DNA of 64,000 nucleotides from Epiperipatus broadwayi (GCA_028023455.1 JAQFVV010006700.1:250001-314000), one strand, 5' to 3'. Counted from the stretch's first letter, positions 23,891 through 36,234 are shown. The notes: generated by a model from the letters alone, not told the origin. Numbers and translations are program-made.

Positions 23891-25756
23891 TTTTTACGTG
23901 GAATATACTTTTGTATTGCATCTGAGTTACTTAGTGGCCAACAGATTTAGTAATCAAGAGATTTATCATAAATTAACTCTTGACAGATTTGAAAACCAAA
24001 ATCTATAGTTAGTGAAAGTTATTGAGCCTCAACTGTTTTCTATATGGAATAAACTTGTTATATTATTGCATCTGAGTTACTTGTTCAAATACAATAAATG
24101 ATTCAGAAATGGCTGACAGATTTTGCCTCCTTGAATTATTCATCAGTAACAAATCATTCAGCAGTCAAGAGATTTATTACTAATTAATTCTAAACAGAGT
24201 TGCAGTGAAAAACCTATAGAATATTTTTACATATTAGATCACGTGTTTAAAAACAAAAATCAGAATTGTTCAAGTTATGAACTCTGTGATTAATTTATGG
24301 ATATAAAATTTGAACAATTGAATAGGAAAATTATTGATATTTAGTACCACCAATGACTTTTGAGAATTAGGTGGACATCAAGGAAAGCAAACAATTCTTG
24401 ATCATATTACACTTGTTTCACTTGAAGCATAGAAAAGTAAATTGAATGAGTTTTATTTTGATCATATCATGAGGTTATCTGATTCATTAACAAAATGTAT
24501 ATTGCTTGGACACATTAATAGTGAAAGAAGAAAAGACTGATCAGAAATGAGATGATTAGACTATATTATCACATTAATGAATGTGCCCTTGTATAGTCTG
24601 AAAAACAAACAGATAACAGATCATTATCAAAAATATTATTTATAAAATTGATGGGACTCAACATCAACTTGACAACATCTTATAATAAAATGAATCTATT
24701 CTTGCTTAGATAAAAACTAAAGAAAAAACATATAATGCCTTTTTATATTTTTAACTTTGTATATAAAAAAATCTGAAACTTTGATGGAGGAGAGAGATGG
24801 ATTACAGCTCTATAAAATTATATAAAATTTAATATGTTTTCATGAATGCCAGTATTTTATTATTACAGTATAGTCTACAAGTGCCAAATTTCTCATGCTC
24901 TTACATATGATAATATTAGATGAATTACTAATCATTTATAAAGTTAAAGGTTATCATATTTATTTCAGCTATAAACTTTAATTGTAGATAAATATATTTA
25001 TTTCATTAAATAGTGCCAAGGAGTATCATTATGGAGTATCATTATTTTAACTCTTTTCTGCATATTGTCAACTGATCTCTATTTTCTACTATTGGGTATC
25101 TAAAGCTTTCAGATGGATGGGTGAGTATTTGCAAAATGATACACAACAGGCATTTAAATTTTTTTGCAGAATTGTTCATGCCTCTCATGAAATATGCTAA
25201 TTTGCTACAAATCTATAATGTGTTCCAACTTCAATATTAACATTCATATACATTTTGCAATTACACTTTTGGTCAATAATGGCTCTGTGCACATGATTTG
25301 TAATATTAATCAAACAACTTATAACAACTGCATGATCTATCTTTTTATCTATAGTGGTTCATAAGTATTTGAGGTTAATGAAGTGAATATGATCTTAAAC
25401 CCATTTTGTAAACAGTTAGAAATTTTTTAATCAATTTTAACTTTTTCAAAGAAGAAATATGTTATTTACTGGATAGTTAAAAATGTGTTTTATCAAATCT
25501 GTAACAAATAAACAGCTTCTGATGTGTTTATTGTGCCACTAAACATTATCAAACTATGTGCCACTAAACATTATCAAACAAAACACTATATTAAGTTATC
25601 CAGGTATCAGTTGGCAGTAAGGAAATTGTACTGTTAACAATAGTACAAATATGGATGGTAGATAAAAAAAAACGGTTGACAATCCCTGTCTCTGATATAT
25701 TTAAAATTTTTTCAATAGATACATTTTAAAAACATGTATTTAAGCTATGTGTGAAG
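23891..25756. other. No gene; two diverged direct repeats
   Basis: The phrase TATTGCATCTGAGTTACTT starts near 23913 and 24064, followed in both by CAGATTT and TCAAGAGATTTAT, so about 150 bases are duplicated with divergence. A short exact repeat (GTGCCACTAAACATTATCAA) lies at 25533 and 25557. Otherwise featureless A/T-rich DNA. Confidence 0.5.
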
Positions 25757-25764
25757 ATCTATAT

Positions 25765-26865
25765 CAGGAGTAAGGAACCTTTTTTCTGCCAAGGGCCATT
25801 TGGATATTCATAATCTCATTCACAGGCCACACAAAATTATGACTTTAAAATTAGACTATTATATTTGATCAAAAATTTAATTAATTTACCTCTAATCATT
25901 AATGCCGATCAACTTTTTTTAATTGCAGGTCAATTTTAACTTCCCCCTTTTAAATGAGGGCCATAATTTTTTTTGTATTAAAAAATAAAGTAACATTATT
26001 ATTAATGACTGTTCGACATTTAATTACAATTTTTTCTATTTACCTTGAATCTATCTTCATGACATATATTCTTAACTTTCTTTTTATATTCTTCTATAAA
26101 CTACCTTCAGAAAATGTTTTCTAATTTATTTATTTTTTTTAAATAACTTGCTCTCATAGAATTGTCTGACTTGTTTATACTTTTTAAAAAACATGTCAGC
26201 TACTTGTTGGAATTTCTCTTCAAGTTTTCTATTTTAATACTTTTCCCCCAATAATTTTGTTCTAATCAGAATGTTTGATAAATATTAATGTGTTCTTTAT
26301 TAACTGAAATAGTTTCCCGACATATCAGATACATTGAGTTACTATTTTTTTTTCTACAAAAAAAATATGCATTGATCCATTTCTTTTCAAACATGTGATT
26401 TTCTGTATCAATTTTTTTATGTTATTCTTGTAGCTATCTTAATAAAAAAAAAAAAAGCAAAATAATAATAAATGAAGTAAAATTTGAATTTTATTTTTCC
26501 TAGTTATACATTCATCGGTGAAAATCATTATAAAAATAAACAAAATGCTTTCAGCATCAATTAAATCTATAGTTTGATAAACTACACAATGTAGATAATT
26601 TGTTAAAATATTGCACTTCTGATAGAATGAAGAAAAATTATTATAAAAGTTGAAGAGAGAAAAAGATATAGATGACAAAATAAATATTTTATTTTATTTA
26701 ATACTTAATTTAATATTTTTGCATATATTTGTGCTACACTTTGTGTATTTAAATAGAAGTTTGATACAAGTCCATTTTATATACATTTGTCAAAATGTTT
26801 GGGAGCTGGATTGAAAGCTTTTGAGGGCTCGATTTGGCCTACAGACCAGAAGTTTTTCACTCCTG
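25765..26865. mobile_element. Non-autonomous hAT transposon with 8-bp target duplication
   Basis: The 1101-bp element has terminal inverted repeats: left CAGGAGTAAGGAACCTTTTT, right (reverse complement) CAGGAGTGAAAAACTTCTGG. Subterminal AGGGCCA / GGGCTCGA phrases are typical of many animal hAT elements. It is flanked by a perfect 8-bp duplication, ATCTATAT, at 25757-25764 and 26866-26873, the hAT length. The interior is A/T-rich with no transposase frame, so a relative's transposase must have moved it. Confidence 0.93.
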
Positions 26866-27319
26866 ATCTATATGTATTAATATTTTAATAAATATATTTT
26901 TGTATAGAGTTGGGTCTATCAAAATGAATAAATTAGTTCTAGAATGTCATTTATTATATCATTGGTTCGTTATAGTTTGTTATATGCCCATTGCCAAGAC
27001 CAAAATTACCATCTAAAAATAACTGTTTAATCAGAAAAAAATCAAAAATATAAATGTAAAAAATATATATAATTAATTGTTATATATACTATACAGCTAT
27101 ATTTAAAAGAAAACTAAAATTCACTTTTTAAAAACATAAAATTAAAATATAAACTTACATATGTTAATAAAAATTCATAGATCATTGATGTCAAAATTTC
27201 CATTTTCTTGTAAGAGATAATATTTAACTGCATTTCTATCTGAACAAAATTTCTCATTGTGTCCTTGTAACAGTATGTAATCCAATTCTTTTCCTGAATC
27301 CAGTGAATCTTACTTTAAT

Positions 27320-27655
27320 AAACAGGCAAAAACTCTCCATATAGTAGTGCCACCTTGTGCTAACCAGAGTAATCAATGGATTCCAGAAGGCTTGTGCATA
27401 AAATCCCTATCTAGTGCCTACTCATCCAATGTACCCAGACTAGTTTCTGGCTTGTGGCCTTCATCAGTGAGGAGCCTTGGATCTGAGAGCACTGCACCTA
27501 GATCTTAGGATCTAATGCATTAGATAGGAATTTTATGCACAAGGCTTCTGGCATTCATTGATTACTCTGGTTAGTACAAGGTGGCACTACTATATGGAGA
27601 GTTTTTGCCAGTTTACTAACAGTTATGTGCTAGCATGAGATGGTGATCATGTGAT
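27320..27655. mobile_element. Palindromic hammerhead-like element E1
   Basis: The element is an imperfect palindrome. CAAAAACTCTCCATATAGTA near 27327 is mirrored at 27590-27609, and inner arms carry CAGAGTAATCAATGG and CATTGATTACTCTGG. A hammerhead-like core lies on the minus strand near the middle (27437-27469). The 3' end reads ATGGTGATCATGTGAT, as in E2 at 35.83 kb. It is flanked by GAATCTTACTTTAAT (27305-27319) and GAACCTTACTTTATT (27656-27670), a 15-bp direct repeat with two mismatches. No coding capacity. Confidence 0.75.
27437..27469 (-). ncRNA. Hammerhead-like motif in E1
   Basis: The minus strand reads CTGATGA (exact CUGANGA), an A, a GGC/GCC stem with loop CACAA, an A, then GAAACTAGTC. 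The last part can form a two-pair stem III (AC/GT, loop TA) with cleavage triplet GUC. Both conserved core strands are present. The A flanking stem II on each side is unusual. Confidence 0.55.
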
Positions 27656-27919
27656 GAACCTTACTTTATTGGTAGTAAACTTTTGCAGCAACAGTACTTG
27701 TATTAGATAATAACAAATTTGTTTTTGAAACAATTGCTTAATCTTTTCACAAATAATTGACTCATTGAAACTATCACCTGTCATTTGCATTTGAAATAAA
27801 AAGCTTTTTAATAATGTGTTACCACTTCTCACACATAGATGTAAGTCTTGGACATTTAACAAAAGAGAAATATAGAGATTTTCAGACAAATCAATGAAAT
27901 ATTAGGAGTATCAATAAAA

Positions 27920-28215
27920 ACTGAAATATGTGGATGAGGAAGAAACATTTATCATTGATATGTTTGAAAGGATTAAGAGACTGAAATGGAGCTATGCTGG
28001 GTATATTTCTAAATGAGATTATAATAGATAGATAGTTAAAGTCTTAAACTGAATCCCAAGAGGTAATAAAATATTTAGAAAGACAATCACATTTGATGGA
28101 TGAAATAAGAAACTTTTCTGATGTAATGTGAAAAAAGAGATATGTGGACTGAAGAAATTGAATTAAAATCATAGAGCCTTCATCTTGCAGTGGATTAATA
28201 ATGATTGAAAATAAT
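27920..28215 (+). pseudogene. RTE-type LINE fragment, 3' end
   Basis: Readable pieces are IKRLKWSYAGYIS-like text near 27970, SHLMDEIRNF near 28090 and the end phrase CTTGCAGTGGATTAATAATG. They match the last 90 residues and 3' end of the RTE copy at 17.6 kb. Several stops; strongly decayed. Confidence 0.7.
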
Positions 28216-28984
28216 AATGAGATGAAATCTGTAATATTAATTTAATTTGTATTATTATTTTTAATATTTTTCAAGAAATAAATCTTCAGCTATGGTAGGG
28301 TAGGAAAACTATGTCTCAGATTTTCAAAATGTCATTAAAAAAACTTCTTGGCACTATACTGAAAAATCTTGTTTAATACCAGTTTAAATTAATAATCAAA
28401 TCTTAAACAAACTTGATAATAGACAATTAAAAAAATTTTAAACTTAAAATTTAACTTTCTGAAATTAATACAAATTATATAACATTTTAAATGGATATAA
28501 ATAACAAAGTTATTGTCGATATATTATGTTATGAACATTGTAGGTTAAATTCTAGCTATTCATTTAAAGACTACATTAAGTGATTAAGCTAATACTGGAA
28601 AAGTTAGAATACACTACATACAAAAAATAGTCATTTATTTGATTTATTTTTCACATTCATTATTGCCTTCTGGTCTCACTTAAATAATTCATGACTATCA
28701 TTGAGAAGAAAGAAAAAAAATCAGAAATTATGTAGTTTAAAAACCAAAAAAAATATCATGACTCCATCTTATATAAAGCTTTTCAGCAACAAATCTCATT
28801 ATTTCAGTTCTTCCACCTATTGTAAGCTTGAGTAATCAATAGATGCTAGAAGATCTGGAGATATTGATAGGACAGCTCTCGATGGATGGATAATAAACCC
28901 TATTATCTATTGATTACTCCTTATTGATATAAGTCATAAGTTAGAAAGATTGTAGAAGTAATTGGATTTGGTAAATATTGTATA
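28216..28984. other. No gene; relic of a palindromic element at 28815-28935
   Basis: TGTAAGCTTGAGTAATCAATAGAT (28822-28845 approx.) and TATCTATTGATTACTCC (about 28902-28918) form inverted arms like those of E1, without a hammerhead core. The rest is A/T-rich. Confidence 0.45.
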
Positions 28985-29018
28985 AAAAATTCTGAACAAA
29001 TTAAATAAGTTAAGGAAT

Positions 29019-30240
29019 ATGAAATTAAATAAAAGTAGAATGATTGCATCATTTGATATTGAGAAAATGTACCAAAGTATACCTAGAAAGGATAGTATAG
29101 AAATAGTTATGACTAAATTGAAAATATGTAATGTTTTTTTAGAGGATTGGATATATATTATTTATGAAACATTACTAATGGTAGATGAGGCTTTGTATTT
29201 TAAATACAAGGAAGAATTTTGGATTATATAAAAGGGATGGGGTGTGGGGTGTTCAATAAGGGGAATATTATAATCAGTAGTTGTAAGTAGTACAGAGGAG
29301 AGTGTAGTAGATGAGTTTATAAAGAATAAAGGAATTATAGAATATTATAAGTATGTCGATGATATTATAGTTATTGGAAATGGTAGAAGTATTGACAAGA
29401 TTTTTAATGAATTGAATCATAATAAATATAAAATTAGGCTTACAGTGGAAAAAGAGATAAATGAGTTAAAATACTTAGATATTTTTATGAAGAGAGAAAT
29501 GATGAATGAAATAGTGGTAAAGCATTATATTAAAGATAGAAAAAAATAGAGGTTTAATTGATCCCAAATCATATTGGCCATGGTGTCAAAAAGTAGGGGT
29601 TTTAAAGGGATTTAAGTTAAAGAATGATAAACTTACATTAGATAAGGAAGAGGCATATGAGCAAAAATTAGAAGTAGAAAATGATTGTGTTAAAATAGGA
29701 TATAAAAGAAAAGTAATTAAAACAATTTTTAAAAATCAAAATATAAATAGTAGAGATAAGTATGGTAAGAATAAATATAAACATTGTAAGTGAAAGTCTA
29801 TTCCATATTCAAGGAGTGTGTATAAAAATTAGTAAGAGAGAAGTTACCAAATGATATAAGAATAGCTTGGGAAAATAGTAAGTTTTTAGATAGATGGTTA
29901 TGTAATACAAAGAAGATAGATGGTATAAATAGTAAGGGAGGAATGGTTTATAAAATTGAATGTGGAAGTTGTAATAAGATATATATGGATAGACAAGACA
30001 GATAATAAGTGATAGAGGGAAGGAGCATGATAGAGTGATTAATAGAAAAGATTAGGTCAGATCCATATATACATTATTTAGATATTGGTCATAAAATGGA
30101 GTGTGAGAATAATATTTGTTATAAAACATGAAAGATTATTGAAAAAGGATATGTTATGAAACTTTATAGATTCAGAAAAATTTGGATAGATGTGTAAATA
30201 TAGTTAAAAGTCCAGCAAGATTGAAAATGGGCATTATTAG
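29019..30240 (+). pseudogene. Penelope-like RT plus GIY-YIG endonuclease, decayed
   Basis: The first open piece (29019-29231) has MIASFDIEKMYQSIPRKDS, the Penelope RT motif A region. The catalytic box YVDD is intact at 29352-29363 (YKYVDDIIVIG), followed by LKYLDIFMKRE. Stops then interrupt the thumb. The nuclease start is at about 29940-29995: GMVYKIECGSCNKIYMDR, where the YIG strand now reads YMD. The final part (about 30050-30190) is heavily shifted. RT and nuclease order is that of canonical Penelope-like elements. At least six disruptions exclude activity. Confidence 0.78.
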
Positions 30241-30547
30241 ATAATTGGAAGATTTAAAAATTATGGTAAAAATGTCAAGATTGAATTGTGAATGAGGGTT
30301 TGTAAAAGGAGAGGGGTAGTTGAACATTTATTTATTTATATAAGTATATTAAAATATATGTATTTGTATTTATATAGTTTTAAGTTATTATTGTTGTTAT
30401 TTTTTAATGTACTTTTATTTTTTATTTTATGTCATTTGTTTATGCATTTATATGCGTAATGTTATTTATATTGTTGAAGATAAAATAATGTCTAATAGGT
30501 GGAGTAAATGTAGTTAATAAGTCATGTGATGTATAAAACTTTATATC

Positions 30548-30590
30548 TTAAAAAGGTCTCTATAAGAGATGAAAGCCAGGTTGATAATTA
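30548..30590 (+). ncRNA. Degenerate hammerhead-like motif, P1 element
   Basis: TCTC-TATAA-GAGA forms the stem, followed by TGAAAGCC in place of GAAAC. It stands at the same place as the 545-590 motif relative to the element's tail. The first core strand is lost. Confidence 0.3.
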
Positions 30591-30789
30591 AATAATTGTA
30601 AATATAATTAGTTGTTTGTTTCAATTTTATTTAGATTGATTATTCTACTAAGTATATATCAATAACAACATTATGGACAAATAATTATTTTTATATTGTA
30701 TATTTGTCCATTGTATATAAGTTAGAAACTAGTTTGGGGATATGGATAGATCAATACTGGATAGGAATTTATTAAGCACTCCCATGCAG

Positions 30790-32165
30790 AAATGATAGAA
30801 TTATAATTGATATCTTAAAAAAAGCAGGTAAAGAAATAGAAACATTTTTGGCAAAGTTATACACCAAATATCTAAATGATAAAGACATACCAGCTGATTG
30901 GAAGAATGCAGTATTAATATTTAAAAAAAGGTAATAAAGATGTTAGAAATTACAGACCTGTTAGTCTTTTATCAGTTTTATACTTAATTTTTACCATGAT
31001 AATTACAACTTGTCTACAGAGAATTTTGGATTTCAACCAACCAAAATAATAAGCTGGATTTAAAAGTGTTTTTAGTGCAGTGGATCATATACAAGTATTG
31101 AGAGAAGTTATAGTATGGATCAATGAATAAGAGTTACCATTATGCTTTGGATTTGTAGATTATGAAAAAATATTTGGTTGTATAAACATATTTTCAGTGA
31201 TTACAGCATTGGATCATCAAGATATAGACCCAGAATATTTCCATATTCTGAAAAATATTTATAAAAATGCAACAGTAACAATTAAATTACATAGTAATAC
31301 TAGGAAGATTAACATTGGAAGGATGTATGACCGATTGATTCCATATTTCCAAAACTTTTTACAGAAGTGCAGCAAAAAGTATTTTGTGGATTAAAATGGG
31401 AAACTAAAGGAAGAAAAGTAAATGAAGATTATTTAAGTCGTAGTTGTTTTGAAAATAATGTTTCAAAGCTTCGGGAAATGTTGCAAGAGTTATCAGATGA
31501 AAGTAGGACTAAAGATAAACAGTAAAAAGACTAAAGTAATGTTCAATGGATTACCTCAAAAGATGAAAATAAAGATTGATAATGTTGAGTTAGAAGAAGT
31601 TAACAGCTACAAATATTTTAGTCAGATTATTACTACAGATGGAAACAATGGATGAAATTAATCATAGAATTAATCTTGATTTGAGTGTGTCTGGTAGAAA
31701 TAATATTAAAAGGAAATATGCCTTTTGAAAATGAAGGTTGTTAATAAATGTGTTTTACCAGTTCTTACTTATGGAACTGACACTTGGACACTTAACAGAA
31801 CAGCAATACAGAGACTTCAGACAATTTAAAGATACATGAAGAGATGTATGATAAGAGTAATAGGAAGAAATCAAAAACAAAATATGTGGGTAAGAGAACA
31901 AACAGGTGCTACTGGTATCATTAAAAGAAAGTGGAATTGGGCTGAACATATTGCTAGAAGAGCTGATAATAGATGTTCAATTGAAATCTTAAAGGGATTC
32001 CAGGAGATTGTAGAAGACTTAGAAAGAGACAACATATGAGATGGATAAATGAAATAGGGAAGTGTTGCAGATTGATGTGGAGGAAAGATGTTAGAGATCA
32101 AAGAAGATGGATTGAACTTGGAGACACCTTTATCCACCTTTGGATAATGGTTGACAATGATGATG
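30790..32165 (+). pseudogene. RTE-type LINE copy, 5'-truncated, heavily frameshifted
   Basis: The copy parallels the 17.6-19.0 kb element end to end. NDRIIIDILKKAGKEIETF starts near 30800. Next come DIPADWKNAV, LDFNQPK, CFGFVDYEKIFG (motif A), ITALDHQDIDPEYFHILKN, then after breaks KTKVMFNGLPQKMKIKID, YGTDTWTLNRTAIQRL and HIARRADNRCSIEIL. The end is GTTGACAATGATGATGACC. The region that should hold the FADD box (about 31400-31460) is deleted or scrambled. Many frameshifts make it clearly older than the minus-strand copy. Confidence 0.85.
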
Positions 32166-32348
32166 ACCATTTACCATCTATTGATTACATAAAGAAGCAG
32201 AACTAGATCAGGGGAAACATATTTATTTTTTATAAGAACATTTGCTATTGATTAAATAAATGGCCACTCTACTCCTGTCTTCTGAAATATCTAAATTAAA
32301 AATGGATATCTTAAGACTTCTATTTACATTGTAAATTAATCAATATTC

Positions 32349-32495
32349 AGCCTGCTTTTGTGAAGTGGTAAAGTAATGGACTTTGGAACTCATGATCCTA
32401 GATCGCAGTTCCACTTCAAGACTTCTATTGTTGGAACTTTGAACTCCAAAGTAATAAACCATTTGATTATTTATTTATTTTATTTTATTTAAGTT
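32349..32495 (+). repeat. tRNA-derived SINE
   Basis: The 5' part has a box-A-like TGTGAAGTGGTAAAG, then GGACTTTGGAACTCATGATCC (anticodon-arm-like) and a box-B-like GATCGCAGTTCCA. The 3' part ends AGTAATAAACCATTTGATT followed by a TTTAT-rich tail. The same 3' end occurs at 58860-58895. Confidence 0.65.
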
Positions 32496-34039
32496 TTTCA
32501 TTCTCTAAAGATAAGTTAAGTTATTTAATAAAGATATATTATTGAAATACTTAGTCTTTATTTTTTTAAAAATATTTTTTGGATATACATACAAACTACA
32601 AAAAACAAACTAACATACAAATAAAATTTATTGATGAGTAAAATGTTTTTTAAAATGAAATTCAAGACAGTTATCTTTCTCCAGTGGTTGAAACTCATTC
32701 TTTATTAGCTGAAGTTCTGTTTTCTCTACTGGAGAGTTTGTCTCTCTTATGTGGACATGAAATTTTTCAAGTTCTAAAAGAGAGCAAAAAAATTGAATAA
32801 TTATATCATTTGAAAAAATAAAAAATATTTTTGAATTAGCTATGTATCTGTTTAATAATTTGAAATTAGTATAATTAATACTATGCTCAATAATTAATAA
32901 AATGCATATATGACTTGTTGGTTCTTTAATCTGCTTTTAATAATTTGCATGCTGCCTTTAACCTGTTTTACAATAATCTTTTTTCCTGAAAAACTTAAAA
33001 ATCCTGCCTAATTATAGTCTATTATGTTTTATCCTCAGGCTTAAATATTTCAATTCTTTAAAGAGTCTCTCAAATAATCATTATACCATAATCCAGGCAT
33101 GTCTTTTATGATTAAAATTATACTCAAGTTCATTTGAACTCAGACCGACCCACTACTCTCAGTGCCATCTCATTTTGCTGACCCACCTGATCACACACAT
33201 ATTGAAAAGATAAATAATCACCAATATACGTATTTCATGCTAAACCAGCAATCATCAGTTGGTTCAGATTACTATCCTCACATATATATGATCAGTACTC
33301 AGCTTTATATTAAGATAGCCAATCTTTATACTTTAATGGACGGGCTTCAAACTATTCCCACTTACAACTCTTTAGCCTTCCATTTCATTGAAAATCTGAT
33401 GATGGAACATTTAAAGCCCTTGTTAGTGCCAAGGTTGTCATCCTACCCAGTTCAAACCCTGCATATATTACATATATAAATGCAGGTTTAAGCCTGTACA
33501 ATGTATTAACTCAAGTTCATTGTAAAATACATTTTTAAAGGAATTTATTTGCTTTTCATCCACTTTGTATGGGCAATCCAATAAAAATGTGTTTCTACAA
33601 TTATAGATTTTAAAATATACAGTAAGATGAAAGAGTATAATAATTGATCTTATGATCAGAATATTAAGCAAATCTGTAATTCAAGTTTTTTTATTGCAAT
33701 GTTATATCTTGTATCAATAAGGAGTCTAGATTCTGTTTGCTTAGAGCAGCAGTGACATCAATATTCATGGAATGTGGCTTCAGCTGATCATTTCCATTGC
33801 TTAAATTTCGTATCAATTTTCAAATAATGTATTGAATTAGTTTTTATTTAGGGGATCTGATTCACTTTTATGCAATACATTTTATAGAATGACTTATAAA
33901 TATATTGTACTGACTGAAATTGAGTCTAATTTTTGTATGTGATGTAAGATCATGTGTAAAAAAAATTACATTGTTTTAAAAATTATACATTAATCTAGAG
34001 AATATTAAAACAGTTGCTATAACAATATCAATACACATG
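32496..34039. other. No confident gene
   Basis: A 105-residue frame at 33162-33479 has no recognised motif. TTAGTGCCAAGG (33424) and CCAGTTCAAACCCTGC (33449) resemble box A and box B of a short tRNA-derived repeat. The rest is A/T-rich. Confidence 0.4.
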
Positions 34040-34139
34040 TGAGTGTAGATACGATTTGCAGTGATTTTCCAATTGATCTGGCTAATTTCAATTTTGTCTT
34101 TGCATTAGCAAATATATACATTTCCAACTTTAGTGAAAC

Positions 34140-34363
34140 CATAAACCCTCTGAAAAAATGTAAAATCGGTGATGGATGTCATGTGTTTAATGAAGAATGG
34201 ACAAACAAATATTTATTTGGTAATACAGGGAATAAAGCAGTGTGTTTATTGTGTCATGAAAAAAGGTGTGGCCCTCTGCTAACCTTCACTTCCACAAAGT
34301 GGCCCCGATGTGGCCCTCCACCAACCTCTGTGGCCCCTGAACCAAAACAATTGCCCACCCTTG
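34140..34363 (+). pseudogene. hAT transposase N-terminal zinc-finger fragment joined to a hAT terminus
   Basis: The frame (part of 34039-34422) contains KKCKIGDGCHVFNEEW, then TNKYLFGNTGNKAVCLLCHEK. This is the opening zinc-binding domain of Charlie-like hAT transposases and their domesticated relatives, with the CxxC pair. The next 100 bases are G/C-rich with repeated GGCCCC/GGCCCTC phrases and end TTGCCCACCCTTG at 34363, the reverse complement of a hAT terminal repeat (CAAGGGTGGGCAA). So a transposase 5' exon has been fused to the far terminus by internal deletion. The matching left terminus was not found. The domain binds the element's own ends. Confidence 0.7.
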
Positions 34364-34371
34364 TTTTAAAA

Positions 34372-35816
34372 GCATATATAACTAATGAAGCAGTAATTTT
34401 AAATAATAAAATTAATAACTAATAAAATTCATTAATATATTCCTTCTTCTTTTTAATTTTTTTTATTGAAATCATAACTGGTATTACATAGACCACAAAT
34501 AAAAATATTTAATATCTTAAACATACATATTTTTACATTTCATTATGTGCTGTTTAGGTTGAAATAATATATAAATTATATATTTCTGACAATATTATGA
34601 ATATGTATGTTAAATTATTTTAGTTTGTATTAATTTAAAGGGTGTAATATTTATTTTCAAAGGTTAAATTTTTTATATATATAATTATGAAATATTATTT
34701 TATTCTCTCTATTGTTATAAAAAAAAAACTTTGATTTTGGAATGCAGGACAAATCTAATTTTAATATTTGGGTAAAAATTGAATGTATCCTTGGTTTTGG
34801 TGACAAATATTACATCAGTTATAACAAAGTTATAAATAGAACTCAACGATTTAAAATCTGATGTTTAAGCCTTCATGCAAGCAAATCCAAACATATATAT
34901 ATATATATATATATTGTGTTTTAAATTTATTGACTGTCAAATAATGGAGTAGAAAAGGAATATATTTGTTCAAGAAACCAATTGGTTTCCTGAAGTACTT
35001 GCAAAAGAAGAAGAAAAGAGAAAAAAGTCTTCTAAATTTATAATTCATTTTAAGATTCTCTGTTAAAGGATTATTGCATGGGTAAACAAAATGTTTTAAT
35101 TATCAAATGTCAAAATTATCTATACACTGCTATATACATAAACTATTTTTCTTAAAAATATCTAACAATTGCAATGGATTATTTCATTAGTAGATTGGGG
35201 TTAATAATTGGAATTCATCTGGAATTTGAAAATATTTTTTATCTTAGATAACCAACTAAAATATATTTTACATCAACAAAATTAATGAATTGAAATGGAT
35301 TATTTGAAACTTACAGAAGTATACATTTAAACTATTGTGCTTCTGTGGGATATATATATAAGGATTACATACAGGTCATATGTAAATGTGTATTTTTTTG
35401 TATGATCATTCATTTATGTTATATTTTATTCTTATTATTGGTTATTATCTTGTACATTAATAAATTATCTGTTCCCATAGAATAGTAGAAGAAATATTAA
35501 ATATTAATTTAAGAAATGGTTATATTCTAAATTTAATATTTAAAGTTTGATATGTTTATTTGTTTACTGTATATTATTGCAATATGTATATTGTTAGTAT
35601 TGAAAAATCTAAGTGATTATAATAGCGGTTTATTGACACCATGTTTTGCAAATAAGATAAGCAAAAAAAAAAAACATACAGTCTTGTTTTAATTTTTGTT
35701 TAAATAAATCATCATATAGTATGAATATTATATAATTATTATCAGCTTTCTTTTATTTTCATTGTGTATTTGTTAGCAACACTTTCATTTTTATACAGAT
35801 TCTGTTATATGACATG
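34372..35816. other. No gene; (TA)n at 34892-34914
   Basis: Homopolymer-rich A/T DNA without family motifs. Confidence 0.55.
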
Positions 35817-35829
35817 ATAAATATAAAAA

Positions 35830-36077
35830 CAGACAAAACTCTCTATAAATATTGCCATTCATTGCAAGCCAGAGTAATCAATGGATGCCATAAGGCTTGT
35901 GCATAAAAATCCCCATCTAATGCTTACTCATCTAATATCCCCAGACTAGTTTCTGGCTTGTGGCCTTTGCCAATGAGGAGCCTTGGATTACTCTAGCTTA
36001 GTGGCAATACATATAGAGAGTTTTGTCTGTTTTAATAACAGTTATAAGCAAGCATAAGAAATGGTGATCATGTGATA
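35830..36077. mobile_element. Palindromic hammerhead-like element E2 with 13-bp target duplication
   Basis: This shorter relative of E1 has the same outer arms (CAAAACTCTCTATA / TATAGAGAGTTTTG), the same inner phrase GAGTAATCAATGGATGCC and the same 3' end ATGGTGATCATGTGAT. ATAAATATAAAAA is duplicated exactly at 35817-35829 and 36078-36090. The hammerhead-like region (minus strand, about 35943-35975) keeps the GGC/GCC stem and GAAACTAGTC, but the CTGATGA strand has decayed to TTGGCAA. About 90 bases of the right half present in E1 are missing. Confidence 0.78.
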
Positions 36078-36234
36078 ATAAATATAAAAATATAAATTTA
36101 TGTTTTGCAAGTATCTATCTTCTTTAGTAATAGTTTATATAAAAGTGATACTTAGTGATGTTTAGCCAGAATGCACATTACAATAGATTTCACTGTTAAT
36201 TTAACATTTTATTATTATTAATAAGTGTTGATTT

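Larger units (their letters stand above)
28985..30640 (+). mobile_element. Penelope-like element, family P1, decayed copy
   Basis: RT, GIY-YIG nuclease, A/T-rich 3' region, a hammerhead-like stem at about 30550-30585 and the tail TTAGTTGTTTGTTTC at 30608 follow in the same order as in the 1-660 copy. The 5' end lies in the RT N-terminus. No convincing target duplication was seen. Confidence 0.7.

Noticed and set aside
33162-33479. 105-residue frame as a gene
   Set aside because: No recognised motif, no codon-bias contrast, and it overlaps a possible tRNA-derived repeat.
33973-34371. TTTTAAAA at 33973 and 34364 as the target duplication of the hAT fragment
   Set aside because: The left copy is not followed by a hAT terminal sequence, and the 8-mer is common in this A/T-rich DNA.
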